Shown here: positions 36,913 through 45,902 of the stretch, one piece after another
How the letters are laid out: each line of letters opens with the position of its first letter
How positions within the stretch are numbered: the stretch's first letter is position 1
Assembly (NCBI RefSeq): GCF_006980715.1
Contig: NZ_SBHN01000018.1
Coordinates: forward strand, 51,347-115,346
DNA length: 64,000 bases
Source: Telmatospirillum sp. J64-1
Lineage (GTDB): Bacteria > Pseudomonadota > Alphaproteobacteria > Rhodospirillales > Magnetospirillaceae
Reading direction: 5' to 3'
Translations under genes and position numbers: made by a program
Notes under the pieces: model-generated
The model's input: the letters and a program-made list of their open reading frames with translations, nothing else
Databases searched by the model: none
What the model was told of the DNA's origin: nothing

Positions 36913-38326
36913 TTTCGGCCCCGCTGCGCGCGAAGCCCTGAAGGACGGCCAGCTTCGCAGCAATTTCCGCCGCGCCATGGACGGCCTGATGAGCAAGCGC
37001 GCCGCCCTCTTCGCCGACCAGGACGAATGGACGAGGCTGCGCGCCCTGGGCGAATCCATCAAGGCCCGCGCTTTGGCGCAGCTGCCCGAACTTCTGGAAA
37101 AGCTGGAAGCCAATTGCCGCAAGAACGGCATCCAGGTCCATTGGGCGGAAACCACCGCCCAGGCCAACGACATCATCCTCGGCCTGCTGCAAAAGCGCGG
37201 CGCCAAGACCCTGGTCAAGGGCAAGTCGATGGTGTCGGAGGAGATGCACCTCAACGCCTTCCTGGAAGGCCACGGCATTGAGGCCCTGGAGACCGATCTG
37301 GGTGAATACGTCATCCAGCTCGACCACGAGGCGCCCAGCCACATCATCATGCCGGCGATCCACAAGAACAAGCAGCAGATCGCCCGGCTGTTCTCGGAAA
37401 AGATCAAGGAAGCCCAGTATACCGAGGACGTGGACGCCCTGACCGGCATGGCCCGCCAGGTGCTGCGGCGCAAGTTCCGCGAAGCCGATGCCGGGCTGTC
37501 GGGCGTCAATTTCGCCGTCGCCGAGACCGGCACGCTGTGCCTTGTCGAGAACGAGGGCAACGGGCGCCTGTGCACCACCGTGCCTCCCTTGCATATCGCC
37601 GTGATGGGGCTGGAAAAGGTGGTCGAGCGGCTGGAGGATGTGCCGCCGCTGATCAGCCTGCTGACCCGCTCGGCCACCGGCCAGCCGATCACCACCTATG
37701 TCAACATGATCACCTCGCCCCGCCGCCCCGGCGAGAAGGACGGGCCGGAAGAGGTGCATCTGGTGATCCTGGATAACGGTCGCTCGCGCAGCTATTCCGA
37801 CGAACAGCTGCGCCGCACCCTGCAATGCATCCGCTGCGGCGCCTGCATGAACCATTGTCCGGTCTATACCCGCGTCGGCGGCCACGCCTATAACGCGCCT
37901 TATCCCGGCCCCATCGGCAAGATCCTGATGCCGCAGATCGAGGGTATGGAAGCCAAGGGCGAACTGGCCCATGCGTCGAGCCTGTGCAATGCCTGCGTCG
38001 AGGTCTGCCCGGTCAAGATTCCCATCGCCGAATTGCTGGTGCGCCTGCGTACCGAAGGCGCCCATGCCCGCGCCGACGCGCCGGTCCTGCAACCAGGCGC
38101 CGAGCGCTCGACCGCCGAGGCCCTGGCCTGGAAGATGTGGAGCCGCATGGCGACCTCGCCCACCGCCTGGAAGATGGCCGGAACCATGGCCGGGACCTTC
38201 GATCCTCTGATGCCCGAAGCCTTCGGCCCGCTGGCCGACTGGAAGAAGGGCGGCCGCACCCGTCCCCGCTTCGCCAAGAAATCCCTCCACCGCCTGCTGC
38301 GTGACAAGGGGGTGCCCGATGCCTGA
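36905..38326 (+). CDS. lutB: L-lactate oxidation iron-sulfur protein LutB
   Basis: 473 residues. The N-terminal LUD domain contains GAKTLVKGKSMVSEEMHLN and AVAETGTLCLVENEGNGR. A ferredoxin-like pair of [4Fe-4S] motifs follows: CIRCGACMNHCPVY and CNACVEVCPVKIP. The layout and length match LutB/YkgF. It is the central electron-transfer subunit. Confidence 0.95.
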   Translation: MGNFGPAAREALKDGQLRSNFRRAMDGLMSKRAALFADQDEWTRLRALGESIKARALAQLPELLEKLEANCRKNGIQVHWAETTAQANDIILGLLQKRGAKTLVKGKSMVSEEMHLNAFLEGHGIEALETDLGEYVIQLDHEAPSHIIMPAIHKNKQQIARLFSEKIKEAQYTEDVDALTGMARQVLRRKFREADAGLSGVNFAVAETGTLCLVENEGNGRLCTTVPPLHIAVMGLEKVVERLEDVPPLISLLTRSATGQPITTYVNMITSPRRPGEKDGPEEVHLVILDNGRSRSYSDEQLRRTLQCIRCGACMNHCPVYTRVGGHAYNAPYPGPIGKILMPQIEGMEAKGELAHASSLCNACVEVCPVKIPIAELLVRLRTEGAHARADAPVLQPGAERSTAEALAWKMWSRMATSPTAWKMAGTMAGTFDPLMPEAFGPLADWKKGGRTRPRFAKKSLHRLLRDKGVPDA

Positions 38327-38972
38327 TGCCCGCGATTCGATCCTCAGCCGCCTGCGCGCCGCGCCGCGCGGCCCCGCCCCCGGCTCCGACTTCTCGGTGA
38401 TGGAAGACCGCTTCTTCCCGCCGGAAGAACGCCTCGCCCGGCTGCGCAAGATGATGGAGGCGGTCTCCGCCGAATTCTTCGAGACCACCAAGGCGGATTG
38501 GCCGCGCTTCCTGCACGGCCTGCTGGTCCAGCAAGGAATCGGCTCGATCCTCTACGGCCCCGGCAGCGAGGCCGGACAACGCCTAGCCGAGGAATGGCCG
38601 GAAGGCGGAGCCCGCGCCGTGGCCTATGACCGCCCCATGGACAGCTTCAAGGAAGAGATGTTCAACGGCGTCGAGGCCGGGCTGACCTCGACTTTGGGCG
38701 GCATCGCCGAAACCGGCAGCCTGATCCTCTGGCCCAGTGCGGACGAACCCCGCGCCCTGTCGCTGGTGCCGCCGGTCCATGTCGCCCTGCTGGACCCGGA
38801 CAAGCTGCACAACACCTTCTGGCAGGCCATGCGCGCCCTGGGCTGGAGCCAGACCCAAATGCCCGCCAACGCCTTGCTCGTCTCCGGCCCCAGCAAGACC
38901 ACCGATATCGAACAGACCCTGGCCTATGGCGTCCACGGGCCGAAACGGCTGATCGTGCTGATTACGCGCTAG
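38319..38972 (+). CDS. lutC: L-lactate oxidation subunit LutC (LUD domain)
   Basis: 217 residues from the ATG at 38319, overlapping the lutB stop. LUD domain with GIAETGSLILWPSADEPR and LVPPVHVALLD, ending HGPKRLIVLI. Completes the lut operon. A GCGGGAG-type inverted pair follows directly. Confidence 0.92.
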   Translation: MPDARDSILSRLRAAPRGPAPGSDFSVMEDRFFPPEERLARLRKMMEAVSAEFFETTKADWPRFLHGLLVQQGIGSILYGPGSEAGQRLAEEWPEGGARAVAYDRPMDSFKEEMFNGVEAGLTSTLGGIAETGSLILWPSADEPRALSLVPPVHVALLDPDKLHNTFWQAMRALGWSQTQMPANALLVSGPSKTTDIEQTLAYGVHGPKRLIVLITR

Positions 38973-38982
38973 TCCCTTCCGT

Positions 38983-39052
38983 CGCTCCCGCGAAAGCGGG
39001 AGCCCATGCCGCAGCAGACCGGCCTGGGGGAAGATGGGCTCCCGCTTTCGCG
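38983..39052. repeat. Inverted pair of GCGAAAGCGGGAGC repeats
   Basis: GCTCCCGCGAAAGCGGGAGCCCAT (about 38984-39006) and its inverted copy ATGGGCTCCCGCTTTCGCG (39034-39052) could fold into one long hairpin. It lies immediately after lutC and may end its transcript. Confidence 0.65.
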
Positions 39053-39099
39053 CATTGTGGTTCGGGCTAGATCGGCGTGCCTTTAATCTGCATCACGAT

Positions 39100-39363
39100 C
39101 TTTTCTCATAATCGCTCTCACCGGGCCCGCCTCGCCGGCCGCCGCTCAGTCACAGGCGGAAGAAGCGCGCTACGCGCTGTGCTGTACATGGCCGCCATGG
39201 CCGCCACTCGCCACAACCCACCTCTGCGCGAGTTCTATCAGCACCTCCGAAGCGCCGGAAAGATGCCAAAGGTCGCCCTGATCGCCGTCATGCGGAAGCT
39301 CGTGGTCCGTCTCAATGCGATGGCGCGGGAAGGCGCACAGTGGCAGGAGAAGAGCGCCGCCTG
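39100..39363 (+). pseudogene. IS110-family transposase remnant (C-terminal fragment)
   Basis: About 85 codons match the C-terminal domain of IS110/IS116/IS902 transposases: GGRSALRAVLYMAAMAATRH, NPPLREFYQHL, GKMPKVALIAVMRKLVVRLN. The N-terminal RuvC-like DEDD domain is missing and there is no intact element, so this is a relic of an insertion. Confidence 0.8.
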
Positions 39364-39373
39364 AACATGGTTG

Positions 39374-39476
39374 CTTCGAGACGCCGCTTCGCGGCTCCTC
39401 AGGGTGAGGCTACCTCATTGTTTTCTCTCAACAAAATAGACCTCATGCTGAGGAGCCCCGCGGGGGCGTCTCGAAG
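39374..39476. repeat. Palindromic intergenic repeat, copy 2
   Basis: Left arm 39374-39409 (CTTCGAGACGCCGC...TGAGG) and right arm 39441-39476 (CCTCATGCTGAGGAGCC...CTCGAAG) around an AT-rich centre. It begins ten bases after the IS110 remnant. Confidence 0.85.
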
Positions 39477-39582
39477 CATGGCCGTTTTGCAGGCCGTGAG
39501 TCTATTAAAGGCGTCACGCTCTAAAGGAGTTCAACAGCGTGATATGCGGACGAGGCGATACCCCCCACGCCTGCCCCATAAT

Positions 39583-39642
39583 CTTGGTGTCTTCATGTCT
39601 TGGTGGTCCCTTGCGGCATGAAGAAACCACCAAGGCACCAAG
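39583..39642. repeat. CTTGGTG/CACCAAG interleaved inverted repeats
   Basis: Arms in the order CTTGGTG (39583), TCTTCATG (39590), TCTTGGTGGT (39598), CATGAAGA (39617), ACCACCAAG (39626), CACCAAG (39636). The inner pairs are interleaved, so alternative hairpins are possible. A related hairpin follows copy 4 of the palindromic repeat (61230-61264). Confidence 0.6.
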
Positions 39643-39685
39643 AAGCCGGGCGCGGAAGCGGGAGTGACGAAAATGTCCGGGGAGC

Positions 39686-40369
39686 CTACGCCTCGACCTG
39701 GATATCGCTGAAGCTGGTCACGAAGCGGTGGCGGTCGGAATGGGGCACGCCGTCGCGGTCCAAGCCAATGGCCTGGCAGCCGGCGGCGGCGGCGGCGTCC
39801 AGTTCGGCTTCGTTGTCCGACAGGAACAGGATGTCCGAGGGCGCCACGCCGATGGCCTCGGCGATGCGGCGATAGGACTCCGCCTCCAGCTTCGGCCCCG
39901 TGGTGGTGTCGAAATAGCCCGAGAAAAGCGGCGTCAGATCGCCCGCCTGGGTATAGCCGAACAGCAGCTTCTGCGCCGCCACCGAGCCGGAGGAATAGAC
40001 ATAGAGCGGCAGGCCCGCTTCCTTCCAGGCCTTCAGCGCTTCCAGGGCATCGGGGTAGACGTCGCCTTTCAGCTGTCCGGCCCGGTAGCCTTCTTCCCAG
40101 ATCAGGCCCTGCAGGGCCTTCAGCGGCGTGGCCTTGCGGTCTTCGGCGATCCAGCCCAGCAGGATTTCCGTCACCGCCTCGTCATCGGCATCGGGCTGGC
40201 CGGCAAGCTGGCGGGTTTCCTCCAGCATCGCCTTGACGTCGGGCCGGCTCCCCGCTTCGGCGATGAAGCGGGGAAGATGCTCGGCGGCGAAGGGGAACAG
40301 CACGTCCTTGACGAAACGGATCGAACTGGTCGTGCCCTCGATATCGGTCAGGATGGCCCGAACGGTCAT
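39686..40369 (-). CDS. mtnC: Enolase-phosphatase E1 (acireductone synthase)
   Basis: 227 residues. HAD-superfamily motif I is [10 protein letters not shown], motif [19 protein letters not shown] and motif [15 protein letters not shown]. The bifunctional enzyme enolises and dephosphorylates 2,3-diketo-5-methylthiopentyl-1-phosphate to the acireductone in methionine salvage. It is last in the mtnB-mtnD-mtnC operon and overlaps mtnD by four bases. Confidence 0.95.
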   Translation of the reverse strand: MTVRAILTDIEGTTSSIRFVKDVLFPFAAEHLPRFIAEAGSRPDVKAMLEETRQLAGQPDADDEAVTEILLGWIAEDRKATPLKALQGLIWEEGYRAGQLKGDVYPDALEALKAWKEAGLPLYVYSSGSVAAQKLLFGYTQAGDLTPLFSGYFDTTTGPKLEAESYRRIAEAIGVAPSDILFLSDNEAELDAAAAAGCQAIGLDRDGVPHSDRHRFVTSFSDIQVEA

Positions 40370-40929
40370 GCCGCTGCCGCCTGGGCGTTGACATGCTCCG
40401 GGAAACGGGCGGCGATGTCGTCGCCGGTGAAATCCGCGACCCAGCCATTGGGGTCGGTGAAGAAGCGCAGGGCCGAGAAGCAGGGCTTCTCGCCCATGTC
40501 GAACCAGTGCTTCACCCCGGCGGGCACGCTGATCAAATCGCCGCGCTCGCAGGTGACCTGGAAGACCTTGCCCTCGACATGCAGGTAGAAGGACCCCGCG
40601 CCGTCGAGCATCAGGCGCGCTTCGTCCTCGGCATGGATATGCTCGTTCAGGAACTTGGCGCGGATCGGCGCCGGATCGGGCAGGCCGGCGGGCACGCGGG
40701 CGACATCGGCCGTCTGATAGCCGTGAATGTCGCGCTGCGCGGCCACCAGGTCGGACAGGCGGTCCAGGATGTAGTCCTGATCACGATCGGCGGTCACGTC
40801 CTCGGGCAAAGCGTGATGCTCGTAGCGCACGCCGATGGCGTTCAGTTCGCGGCCGATGGCGGCGGGATCGGTGCTCTCGAAACGGGGCGCCTCGGGCGCG
40901 GTTTCGTCGAAAATGGCAAGACGGCTCAT
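40366..40929 (-). CDS. mtnD: Acireductone dioxygenase
   Basis: 187 residues. Cupin metal site [15 protein letters not shown] (His, His, Glu) plus [10 protein letters not shown] (His). It oxidises the acireductone made by MtnC to the methionine precursor 2-keto-4-methylthiobutyrate and formate with iron, or to off-pathway products with nickel. The ATG at 40929 overlaps the mtnB stop by ATGA. Confidence 0.95.
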   Translation of the reverse strand: MSRLAIFDETAPEAPRFESTDPAAIGRELNAIGVRYEHHALPEDVTADRDQDYILDRLSDLVAAQRDIHGYQTADVARVPAGLPDPAPIRAKFLNEHIHAEDEARLMLDGAGSFYLHVEGKVFQVTCERGDLISVPAGVKHWFDMGEKPCFSALRFFTDPNGWVADFTGDDIAARFPEHVNAQAAAA

Positions 40930-41561
40930 GGGCGGAACCTCAGCTTCTCGAGTTCGCAATTCAGCAGGAATTCATAGGCGACCACATGGCGGCGGGCCTC
41001 GGCCATGGTCGCGCCCCAGGCATAGAGGCCATGGCCCGCCAGCAGGAAGCCGCGCGCCGGGCCCTCGAAGGCACCGGTCCCGGCGATCTCCTCGGCCAGG
41101 GCCGGGATGTCCTGGGAATTGGGGAAGACGGGCAGGGCCAGGGCGGCTTCATGGGTGGTCTGGCCGCTGATGGCCTTCTGCATCTCGTAACCTTCGAACA
41201 CCACCGCGCCCGCTTTTTCGTGACGCAGGGACAGCAAGGTCGCGGCAGTGGAATGGGTATGCAGCACTGCACCGACCTGCGGGCAGGCGCGATAGACCGC
41301 CAGATGCAGCGGCGTCTCGGCCGAGGAATTCCTGGGCAGCGGCCCTTCGATCTGCGCCTCCAGGATGTCGGCCTCAACCAATTCACCCTTGTCCACGCCC
41401 GAGCGGGTGATGGCGGCGCGGTGCTCGTCCAGGCGCATCGAGAAATTGCCGCTGGTCGCCGGCACCATGTCGCGCTCGCCGAAATAGCGGCCCGCCGCGA
41501 CGATGGCGCGGGCGGCCTCGGCCAGGGAATGGGTCGGGAAGACGATCGCGGGGCTGCTCAC
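40926..41561 (-). CDS. mtnB: Methylthioribulose-1-phosphate dehydratase
   Basis: 211 residues, class II aldolase/adducin fold. ATSGNFSMRLD, the zinc pair HTHSTAATLLS and GHGLYAWG match MtnB. It dehydrates methylthioribulose-1-phosphate upstream of MtnC. Start taken as the GTG at 41561, which has AGGAG nine bases upstream; an ATG at 41642 would add 27 residues without apparent homology. No mtnA (isomerase) is in the window. Confidence 0.93.
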   Translation of the reverse strand: MSSPAIVFPTHSLAEAARAIVAAGRYFGERDMVPATSGNFSMRLDEHRAAITRSGVDKGELVEADILEAQIEGPLPRNSSAETPLHLAVYRACPQVGAVLHTHSTAATLLSLRHEKAGAVVFEGYEMQKAISGQTTHEAALALPVFPNSQDIPALAEEIAGTGAFEGPARGFLLAGHGLYAWGATMAEARRHVVAYEFLLNCELEKLRFRP

Positions 41562-41695
41562 CGGAAACTTCTCCTGCAACGGCGCGGATTTCGCGCAAGA
41601 AATCTGTGACGCGACCTTACGAACTGTGCTTCGCAAGTTCAATACTTCAGATTTCTGTGAAAGCCCCGCTCCTCCGGATGGCCTATGATCGCGCC

Positions 41696-42778
41696 ATGGT
41701 CACCATCGGCTTTTCCATCTCAACCCTGCGGCGCTGTGGTCCCGTCATCCTGCTTCGCGACCTGCTGGCCGGGCTGGACCGCAGCCGCTTCGCGCCCGCG
41801 ATCTTCACCCTGTCGCCGGAACCGGAGGATTCGCTGCTGGCCGCGTTCCACGCCTTGGACATCCCCGTGGAACAGGCCGGGCTGGGCCGAGGCGCCGGGA
41901 TGGCCGGGCTGATCCCCGCATGGCGCCGTTTCCTGAAACGCCACCGGCCACGGATCATGCATTCCCATTGCCTGCGCAGCGACGCCCTGAACGCCTTGCT
42001 GACACGCCAGGCCCGGCGGGTCTGCACCATCCACAACGATCCGCCGCTGGAATATGCCTTCCGTTTCGGCCCCCTGCCGGGCCGGGGCCTCGCCCGCCTG
42101 CATATGCGGCTGGTGCGGGACTTCGACGCAATCTGCTGCGTCTCGAAGGCGGTCCGGGACCGCTTGGCGGAAAACGGCGCCAGGAATGCGCAGATCCTGC
42201 GCAACGGCATCGACACCGCCCGCTTCCGCCCTGCCTGCGAAGAAGAAAAACGCGCCTTGCGCCACAGGCTGGGATTGCCGCAGGACGCCCGCATCCTCCT
42301 CTCCGCCGGTATCCTCGCCCCGCGCAAGGACCCGCTGGCACTCATCGACGCCTTCACCGCCCTGGGGCGTCAGGGATGTCTTCTCGTGATGCTGGGCGAC
42401 GGCCCCTTGGCCGCCGCCTGCCGCGCCGCCGCCACGCCTGTAATCCTGCTGCCCGGACAGGTCGCCCATCCCGAAGACTACTACCGCACCGCCGATCTCT
42501 ATGTCAGCGCCTCGCAGGCCGAAGGCCTGCCTTTGGCGGTGCTGGAGGCGCTGGCCTGCGGCCTGCCCGCCTGCCTCAGCCCCATCCCGCCCCATGCCGA
42601 GGCCGCCAGCCTGCTGCCGGGCCGCGCGCGCCTGTTCCAGCCCGGACGGCTGGCCGAGGCCCTGGCGCGGATGCTCGACGACGGGCCGCCAAGGCTGGAA
42701 ACGCTGCCCACGGACGCCCTGTCTGCTACGGCCATGGCAAGAAAATATCAGGCGCTTTACGAGCGGCTTGCGGAATGA
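41696..42778 (+). CDS. Glycosyltransferase family 4 (GT-B)
   Basis: 360 residues. An N-terminal Rossmann domain with CGPVILLRDLLAGLDRSRF precedes a C-terminal donor-binding domain with SAGILAPRKDPLALIDAF and the E-x7-E region ASQAEGLPLAVLEALACGLP. It transfers a sugar from an activated donor, probably in surface polysaccharide synthesis given the neighbours. Start uncertain: an ATG at 41678 is also possible and neither has a strong SD. A GGCCCC/GGGGCC hairpin (42793-42808) follows. Confidence 0.85.
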   Translation: MVTIGFSISTLRRCGPVILLRDLLAGLDRSRFAPAIFTLSPEPEDSLLAAFHALDIPVEQAGLGRGAGMAGLIPAWRRFLKRHRPRIMHSHCLRSDALNALLTRQARRVCTIHNDPPLEYAFRFGPLPGRGLARLHMRLVRDFDAICCVSKAVRDRLAENGARNAQILRNGIDTARFRPACEEEKRALRHRLGLPQDARILLSAGILAPRKDPLALIDAFTALGRQGCLLVMLGDGPLAAACRAAATPVILLPGQVAHPEDYYRTADLYVSASQAEGLPLAVLEALACGLPACLSPIPPHAEAASLLPGRARLFQPGRLAEALARMLDDGPPRLETLPTDALSATAMARKYQALYERLAE

Positions 42779-42895
42779 CGGGCTACCCGCCCGGCCCCAC
42801 TTGGGGCCCTGCCCCCAGATCATTTTCGCCGTCGTGAGCCAGCCCCTGAAGTTCCTCGGGATGAAAATCACGAAGAGCCAAATAGCGCCCCAGGG

Positions 42896-42926
42896 CTGAC
42901 ACCCCGTCTCGTATGCACCATATAAT
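42896..42926 (+). promoter_or_regulatory. Promoter of the 43050-43786 gene pair
   Basis: CTGACA at 42896-42901, a 19-base spacer and a perfect TATAAT at 42921-42926. An imperfect palindrome (GTGATAC...GTGTCATAC, about 42927-42945) overlaps the expected transcription start and could bind a regulator. Confidence 0.5.
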
Positions 42927-43049
42927 GTGATACGCAGTGTCATACATTGGCGTTGCGAAAAATCTGCTACACGTGCAATCTTGCGCTTAGATGACCTAAA
43001 CGAGTGTCTGCGCTTGTGAGGGGCATTTGACGATAAAGGGTGAACTGCC

Positions 43050-43247
43050 GTGGCCGCGATCAAAAAAGCGATAAAGAGATTTGTTGTTCGCAACGCCACG
43101 ATTGCGCCCAAGGCGCGCGTGTCGGCGAAAGCCACGCTCGAAGAAATGTTCCCCGTTTACGAACTCCCTGACGGCCGTAAGCTGAAGTCCGTCGATAAGT
43201 CCGTCCTACGCAAGGCCATGGCTGCCGCGATGGCCAAAACAGCCTGA
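43050..43247 (+). CDS. Small basic protein of unknown function
   Basis: 65 residues, GTG start with AAGGGTGA upstream. It is rich in Lys, Arg and Ala (MAAIKKAIKRFVVRN, VSAKATLEEMF), with no membrane segment. I do not recognise the family. Its TGA overlaps the ATG of the next gene, so the two are translationally coupled. The local base composition is lower in GC than the flanking sugar genes, suggesting later acquisition. Confidence 0.55.
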   Translation: MAAIKKAIKRFVVRNATIAPKARVSAKATLEEMFPVYELPDGRKLKSVDKSVLRKAMAAAMAKTA

Positions 43248-43786
43248 TGATTGGAGAGACGACTGCGCCCGAAGAAGAGGCGCTGGAAAAGAGGCCAGGA
43301 TACAGCAACAGCTTTGCCAATCTGTGCAAGGACAGCAATGACCTGCCGGGACTGCTTGCCTACGCGCTTTATAGGCAGGCGAAGCAGGAATGGGCGTCCC
43401 AAAAACTGCGCACTGCTGACGAGGCGGCAAAATACGCCGAGTTCCACCTCACCCCTTCCAACATCGAGAACCTCCGACGCAGCGCCGAAGAAAGGATGGA
43501 ACTCTTCGCCCATTCCATTCGGGATCAAGCGCGCATCTTATTCCAGGAAGAGGCCTGGGAGAGCGGCTTCAGCCGTCTTGACGGAAGCGTGAAGGCCCAC
43601 ATGGACAAGCGAACGGGCCTGCTGAATAGCATCGGCGCCAACATCGCAGCCTGGGTCATTACCATCGGCATTACTGCTATCGCCCTCGTCGCCTATCTTC
43701 TGCCCAATCTTGCAGAGCAGATGGCGGATCGGGTCACAGATCGAATGATCCCGTCCGCTGTGACCGCGCCAGCGCCGCAACAGTAA
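43247..43786 (+). CDS. Unknown C-terminally anchored membrane protein
   Basis: 179 residues. A soluble helical N-terminal part contains LPGLLAYALYRQAKQEWASQ (about residues 33-52) and a region rich in Glu and Arg (IENLRRSAEERMELFAHSIR). A single membrane helix lies near 130-153 (IAAWVITIGITAIALVAYLL), followed by a short tail. The layout suggests a cytoplasmic domain tethered to the inner membrane. No catalytic motif is visible. The GLxAYALYxxxKxEW pattern looks like a conserved uncharacterised family. It is coupled to the 65-residue gene. Confidence 0.65.
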   Translation: MIGETTAPEEEALEKRPGYSNSFANLCKDSNDLPGLLAYALYRQAKQEWASQKLRTADEAAKYAEFHLTPSNIENLRRSAEERMELFAHSIRDQARILFQEEAWESGFSRLDGSVKAHMDKRTGLLNSIGANIAAWVITIGITAIALVAYLLPNLAEQMADRVTDRMIPSAVTAPAPQQ

Positions 43787-43878
43787 CCTCCCTGGCTGCT
43801 GCTAGCAGGCCGTCTTCCGCTCCTTCCCCGCCTTTCCCTCAAATGATAGGCTTCCCGCTCAATCTTTGGGGGAATGAC

Positions 43879-44241
43879 ATGAAGCGTTTTCTCATCATTT
43901 CGGGGATGGTGCTAACGCTGGGGGGATGCGCCACCTCTGCACCACTAGACCTTACCCCGACATCGGCCGCCTCGGCGTCCGATCCCGAGTGGATCCGGGA
44001 ATATGACGCCAAGATGATTAGTGAGCAGGCCGCCATTCAAGAGGCGAGCGGCAGGAGAATGTCAAGAAACGGTCAAATCCTCATGTGGCAAAACCTTGAT
44101 TGCATGAGGAGAGTGGATGTCTCTCAACTCCGCGCAGCCAAAATCCTAATGCAGACAAGAGGATTGTCCCGCGCCCAGGCGATAGCCGAGACGCAGGCCG
44201 ATCCGGGGTGGGAAATTGCGCGTCAAGGATGCGATCGCTAA
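43879..44241 (+). CDS. Small lipoprotein of unknown function
   Basis: 120 residues from the ATG at 43879, preceded by GGGGGA. The signal peptide MKRFLIISGMVLTLGG ends in a lipobox LGGC. The mature part is polar and helical with two further cysteines (DCMRR, RQGCDR). It is probably anchored in the outer or inner membrane. It stands alone after the two-gene module. Confidence 0.7.
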   Translation: MKRFLIISGMVLTLGGCATSAPLDLTPTSAASASDPEWIREYDAKMISEQAAIQEASGRRMSRNGQILMWQNLDCMRRVDVSQLRAAKILMQTRGLSRAQAIAETQADPGWEIARQGCDR

Positions 44242-44679
44242 GAATCAGCATCTCCCGCATCAATCATGCCCGCTTGCAACAGGTAGACGTGAACCTACCG
44301 GGCCGGGATAATGCCCTCGGTCTGCGTCCTGGGATTCTCCAAGGGTATCGCCGCGAAATGCGGACCGGGGGCCGCCAACGACCCGCATTTCGCGGCGATG
44401 CGGCCCTGGGAGACCTATTGAAGACGTCGCTTACGAAGCAGGACTTGGCACCAGCGGCCACCAGAGACGCCGTGGACGCTTGACCAACCATCGACGGCGA
44501 ACTTCTCTTGGCGTCAAAGATGCGCGAACCGATATCAAGCAAGGTGCTGGGGCAGCAAGGATTTTCTGGATTCTTCCAGTCAAGGCCCTCTCGATCTTGT
44601 CGGCCTCGTCAAACAGCGGGTCAGTGTGACATCGGCCTGGGTGATGATGCTTTCTTTTATCTGTGCCCCGGGCGAGATA
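44242..44679. other. Non-coding stretch with a perfect 17-bp inverted repeat
   Basis: About 440 bases with no credible gene on either strand; short frames present show no recognisable similarity. The notable structure is ATCGCCGCGAAATGCGG (44347-44363) and its exact reverse complement (44383-44399) around a 19-base loop. Confidence 0.5.
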
Positions 44680-45873
44680 TCAGGGTTTTCCCATAAATCC
44701 CCGACCTCTATTATTTGTCCTCTCGAAGGCCGCCAGCGCCTCCGCCCCCTCCCGGCCCAGGCGGCACAAGGCTTCCTCGTCCTTCAGAAGCGCCACGATC
44801 TGCCGGGCGGCCTGGGCGGGATCGGCCTTGTGCAGCCGGGGCTGAGGGGGAAAGAAGGAAATGCCGTCCGCCGCTTCCGCCGTCGCCAGGACGGGCTGGC
44901 CGAAGGACAGGGCTTCCAGCAGCTTGATCTTGACTCCGGAGCCGTAGGAGACCGGGCAGAGGAAGAGCGAGCTGGCGGTGAAGAGACCGACCAGCGCCTC
45001 GCGCGTCACGAAACCGCGATAGTCCATGTTGAACCGGCGCCAAGAGGACGGCAAATCGGCTGCACCCGCCCCCGCCACCACGATGCGGGCTTCGGGCATC
45101 GTCACGGCCAGTTCCGGCGCCAGTTTCCCGGCCAGCCAACCGATCGCCTCGCGGTTCGGCGGGAAAGAGGGTGTGCCGCAGAAGAACAGGCGGGGTTCGG
45201 GCCGGAAATGCCAGCGCCGCCGATTCTCGGTGGGCAGGAAAGCCTGCGACAGGGTGACATCGGCCTGGGGATAGAGGCTGCGGAACTGTCCCTCGTCCAG
45301 CGGAGAGAGACAGAAGATCTCGTCCGCCCGCGCCATGATCCGCCGTTCCAGGCGTTGCGCTTTCAGGCCCTCGCAGCGGTGGATCAGGCTTTCGGGGAAA
45401 GGCGTCAGCCGGGCGAGGTCGCCATGGAATTTCCCGGCCACGTCATGGGCGATATAGAAGATCCGCGCGCCGGGCAGCCTGTCCCAATCGGCCAAGGCCA
45501 GGGCATTCATGTGATCGAAGAGGATTGCGTCGAACTTCCCCACCGCCACGATCTCCGCAACGCGACGTCGATGGGCGCTGCAGGTGGCCAAGGCGCCATG
45601 CCAAGGCCAGGGGGAAAAGGCCAGCGCCGCCGCCAGGGCCAGCTTGCCCCGCCACCCTTCCCGGGCCCGTGGCGTCGGGCGGGGCAGGGAGTGACAGACC
45701 ACCCCCAACCGGCGCAGATAACCCAGCCCCGCCTCGCCTGTCCCATCCACATCGACGAGCACGGCCGTCACCTCGTATTGGCATGCCAGTTCTTCCAGAT
45801 GACACAGCCGCAGCCGCGTCTCGCCCGACCGGGGCGGAAAGGGAATGCCCACAGACAGATAGAGCAGCCGCAC
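44680..45873 (-). CDS. Glycosyltransferase (GT-B, group 1 type)
   Basis: 397 residues, GTG start. LYLSVGIPFPPRSGETRLRL is a typical N-terminal start for sugar transferases that act on exported polysaccharides. The donor site is GSGVKIKLLEALSFGQPV. It reads opposite to the rest of the cluster and is divergent from the pyruvyltransferase-like gene, sharing a 65-base promoter region that holds an inverted repeat. Confidence 0.85.
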   Translation of the reverse strand: MRLLYLSVGIPFPPRSGETRLRLCHLEELACQYEVTAVLVDVDGTGEAGLGYLRRLGVVCHSLPRPTPRAREGWRGKLALAAALAFSPWPWHGALATCSAHRRRVAEIVAVGKFDAILFDHMNALALADWDRLPGARIFYIAHDVAGKFHGDLARLTPFPESLIHRCEGLKAQRLERRIMARADEIFCLSPLDEGQFRSLYPQADVTLSQAFLPTENRRRWHFRPEPRLFFCGTPSFPPNREAIGWLAGKLAPELAVTMPEARIVVAGAGAADLPSSWRRFNMDYRGFVTREALVGLFTASSLFLCPVSYGSGVKIKLLEALSFGQPVLATAEAADGISFFPPQPRLHKADPAQAARQIVALLKDEEALCRLGREGAEALAAFERTNNRGRGFMGKP

Positions 45874-45902
45874 AGAACGCTCACGACAAATCCGTTTCCG
45901 GG

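Noticed and set aside
36563..38491. A 642-codon minus-strand frame over lutB
   Set aside because: Shadow; LutB ferredoxin motifs are in the plus strand.
44264..44542. A 92-codon minus-strand frame in the gap after the lipoprotein gene
   Set aside because: No SD, no recognisable motif, and it runs through the perfect 17-bp inverted repeat.
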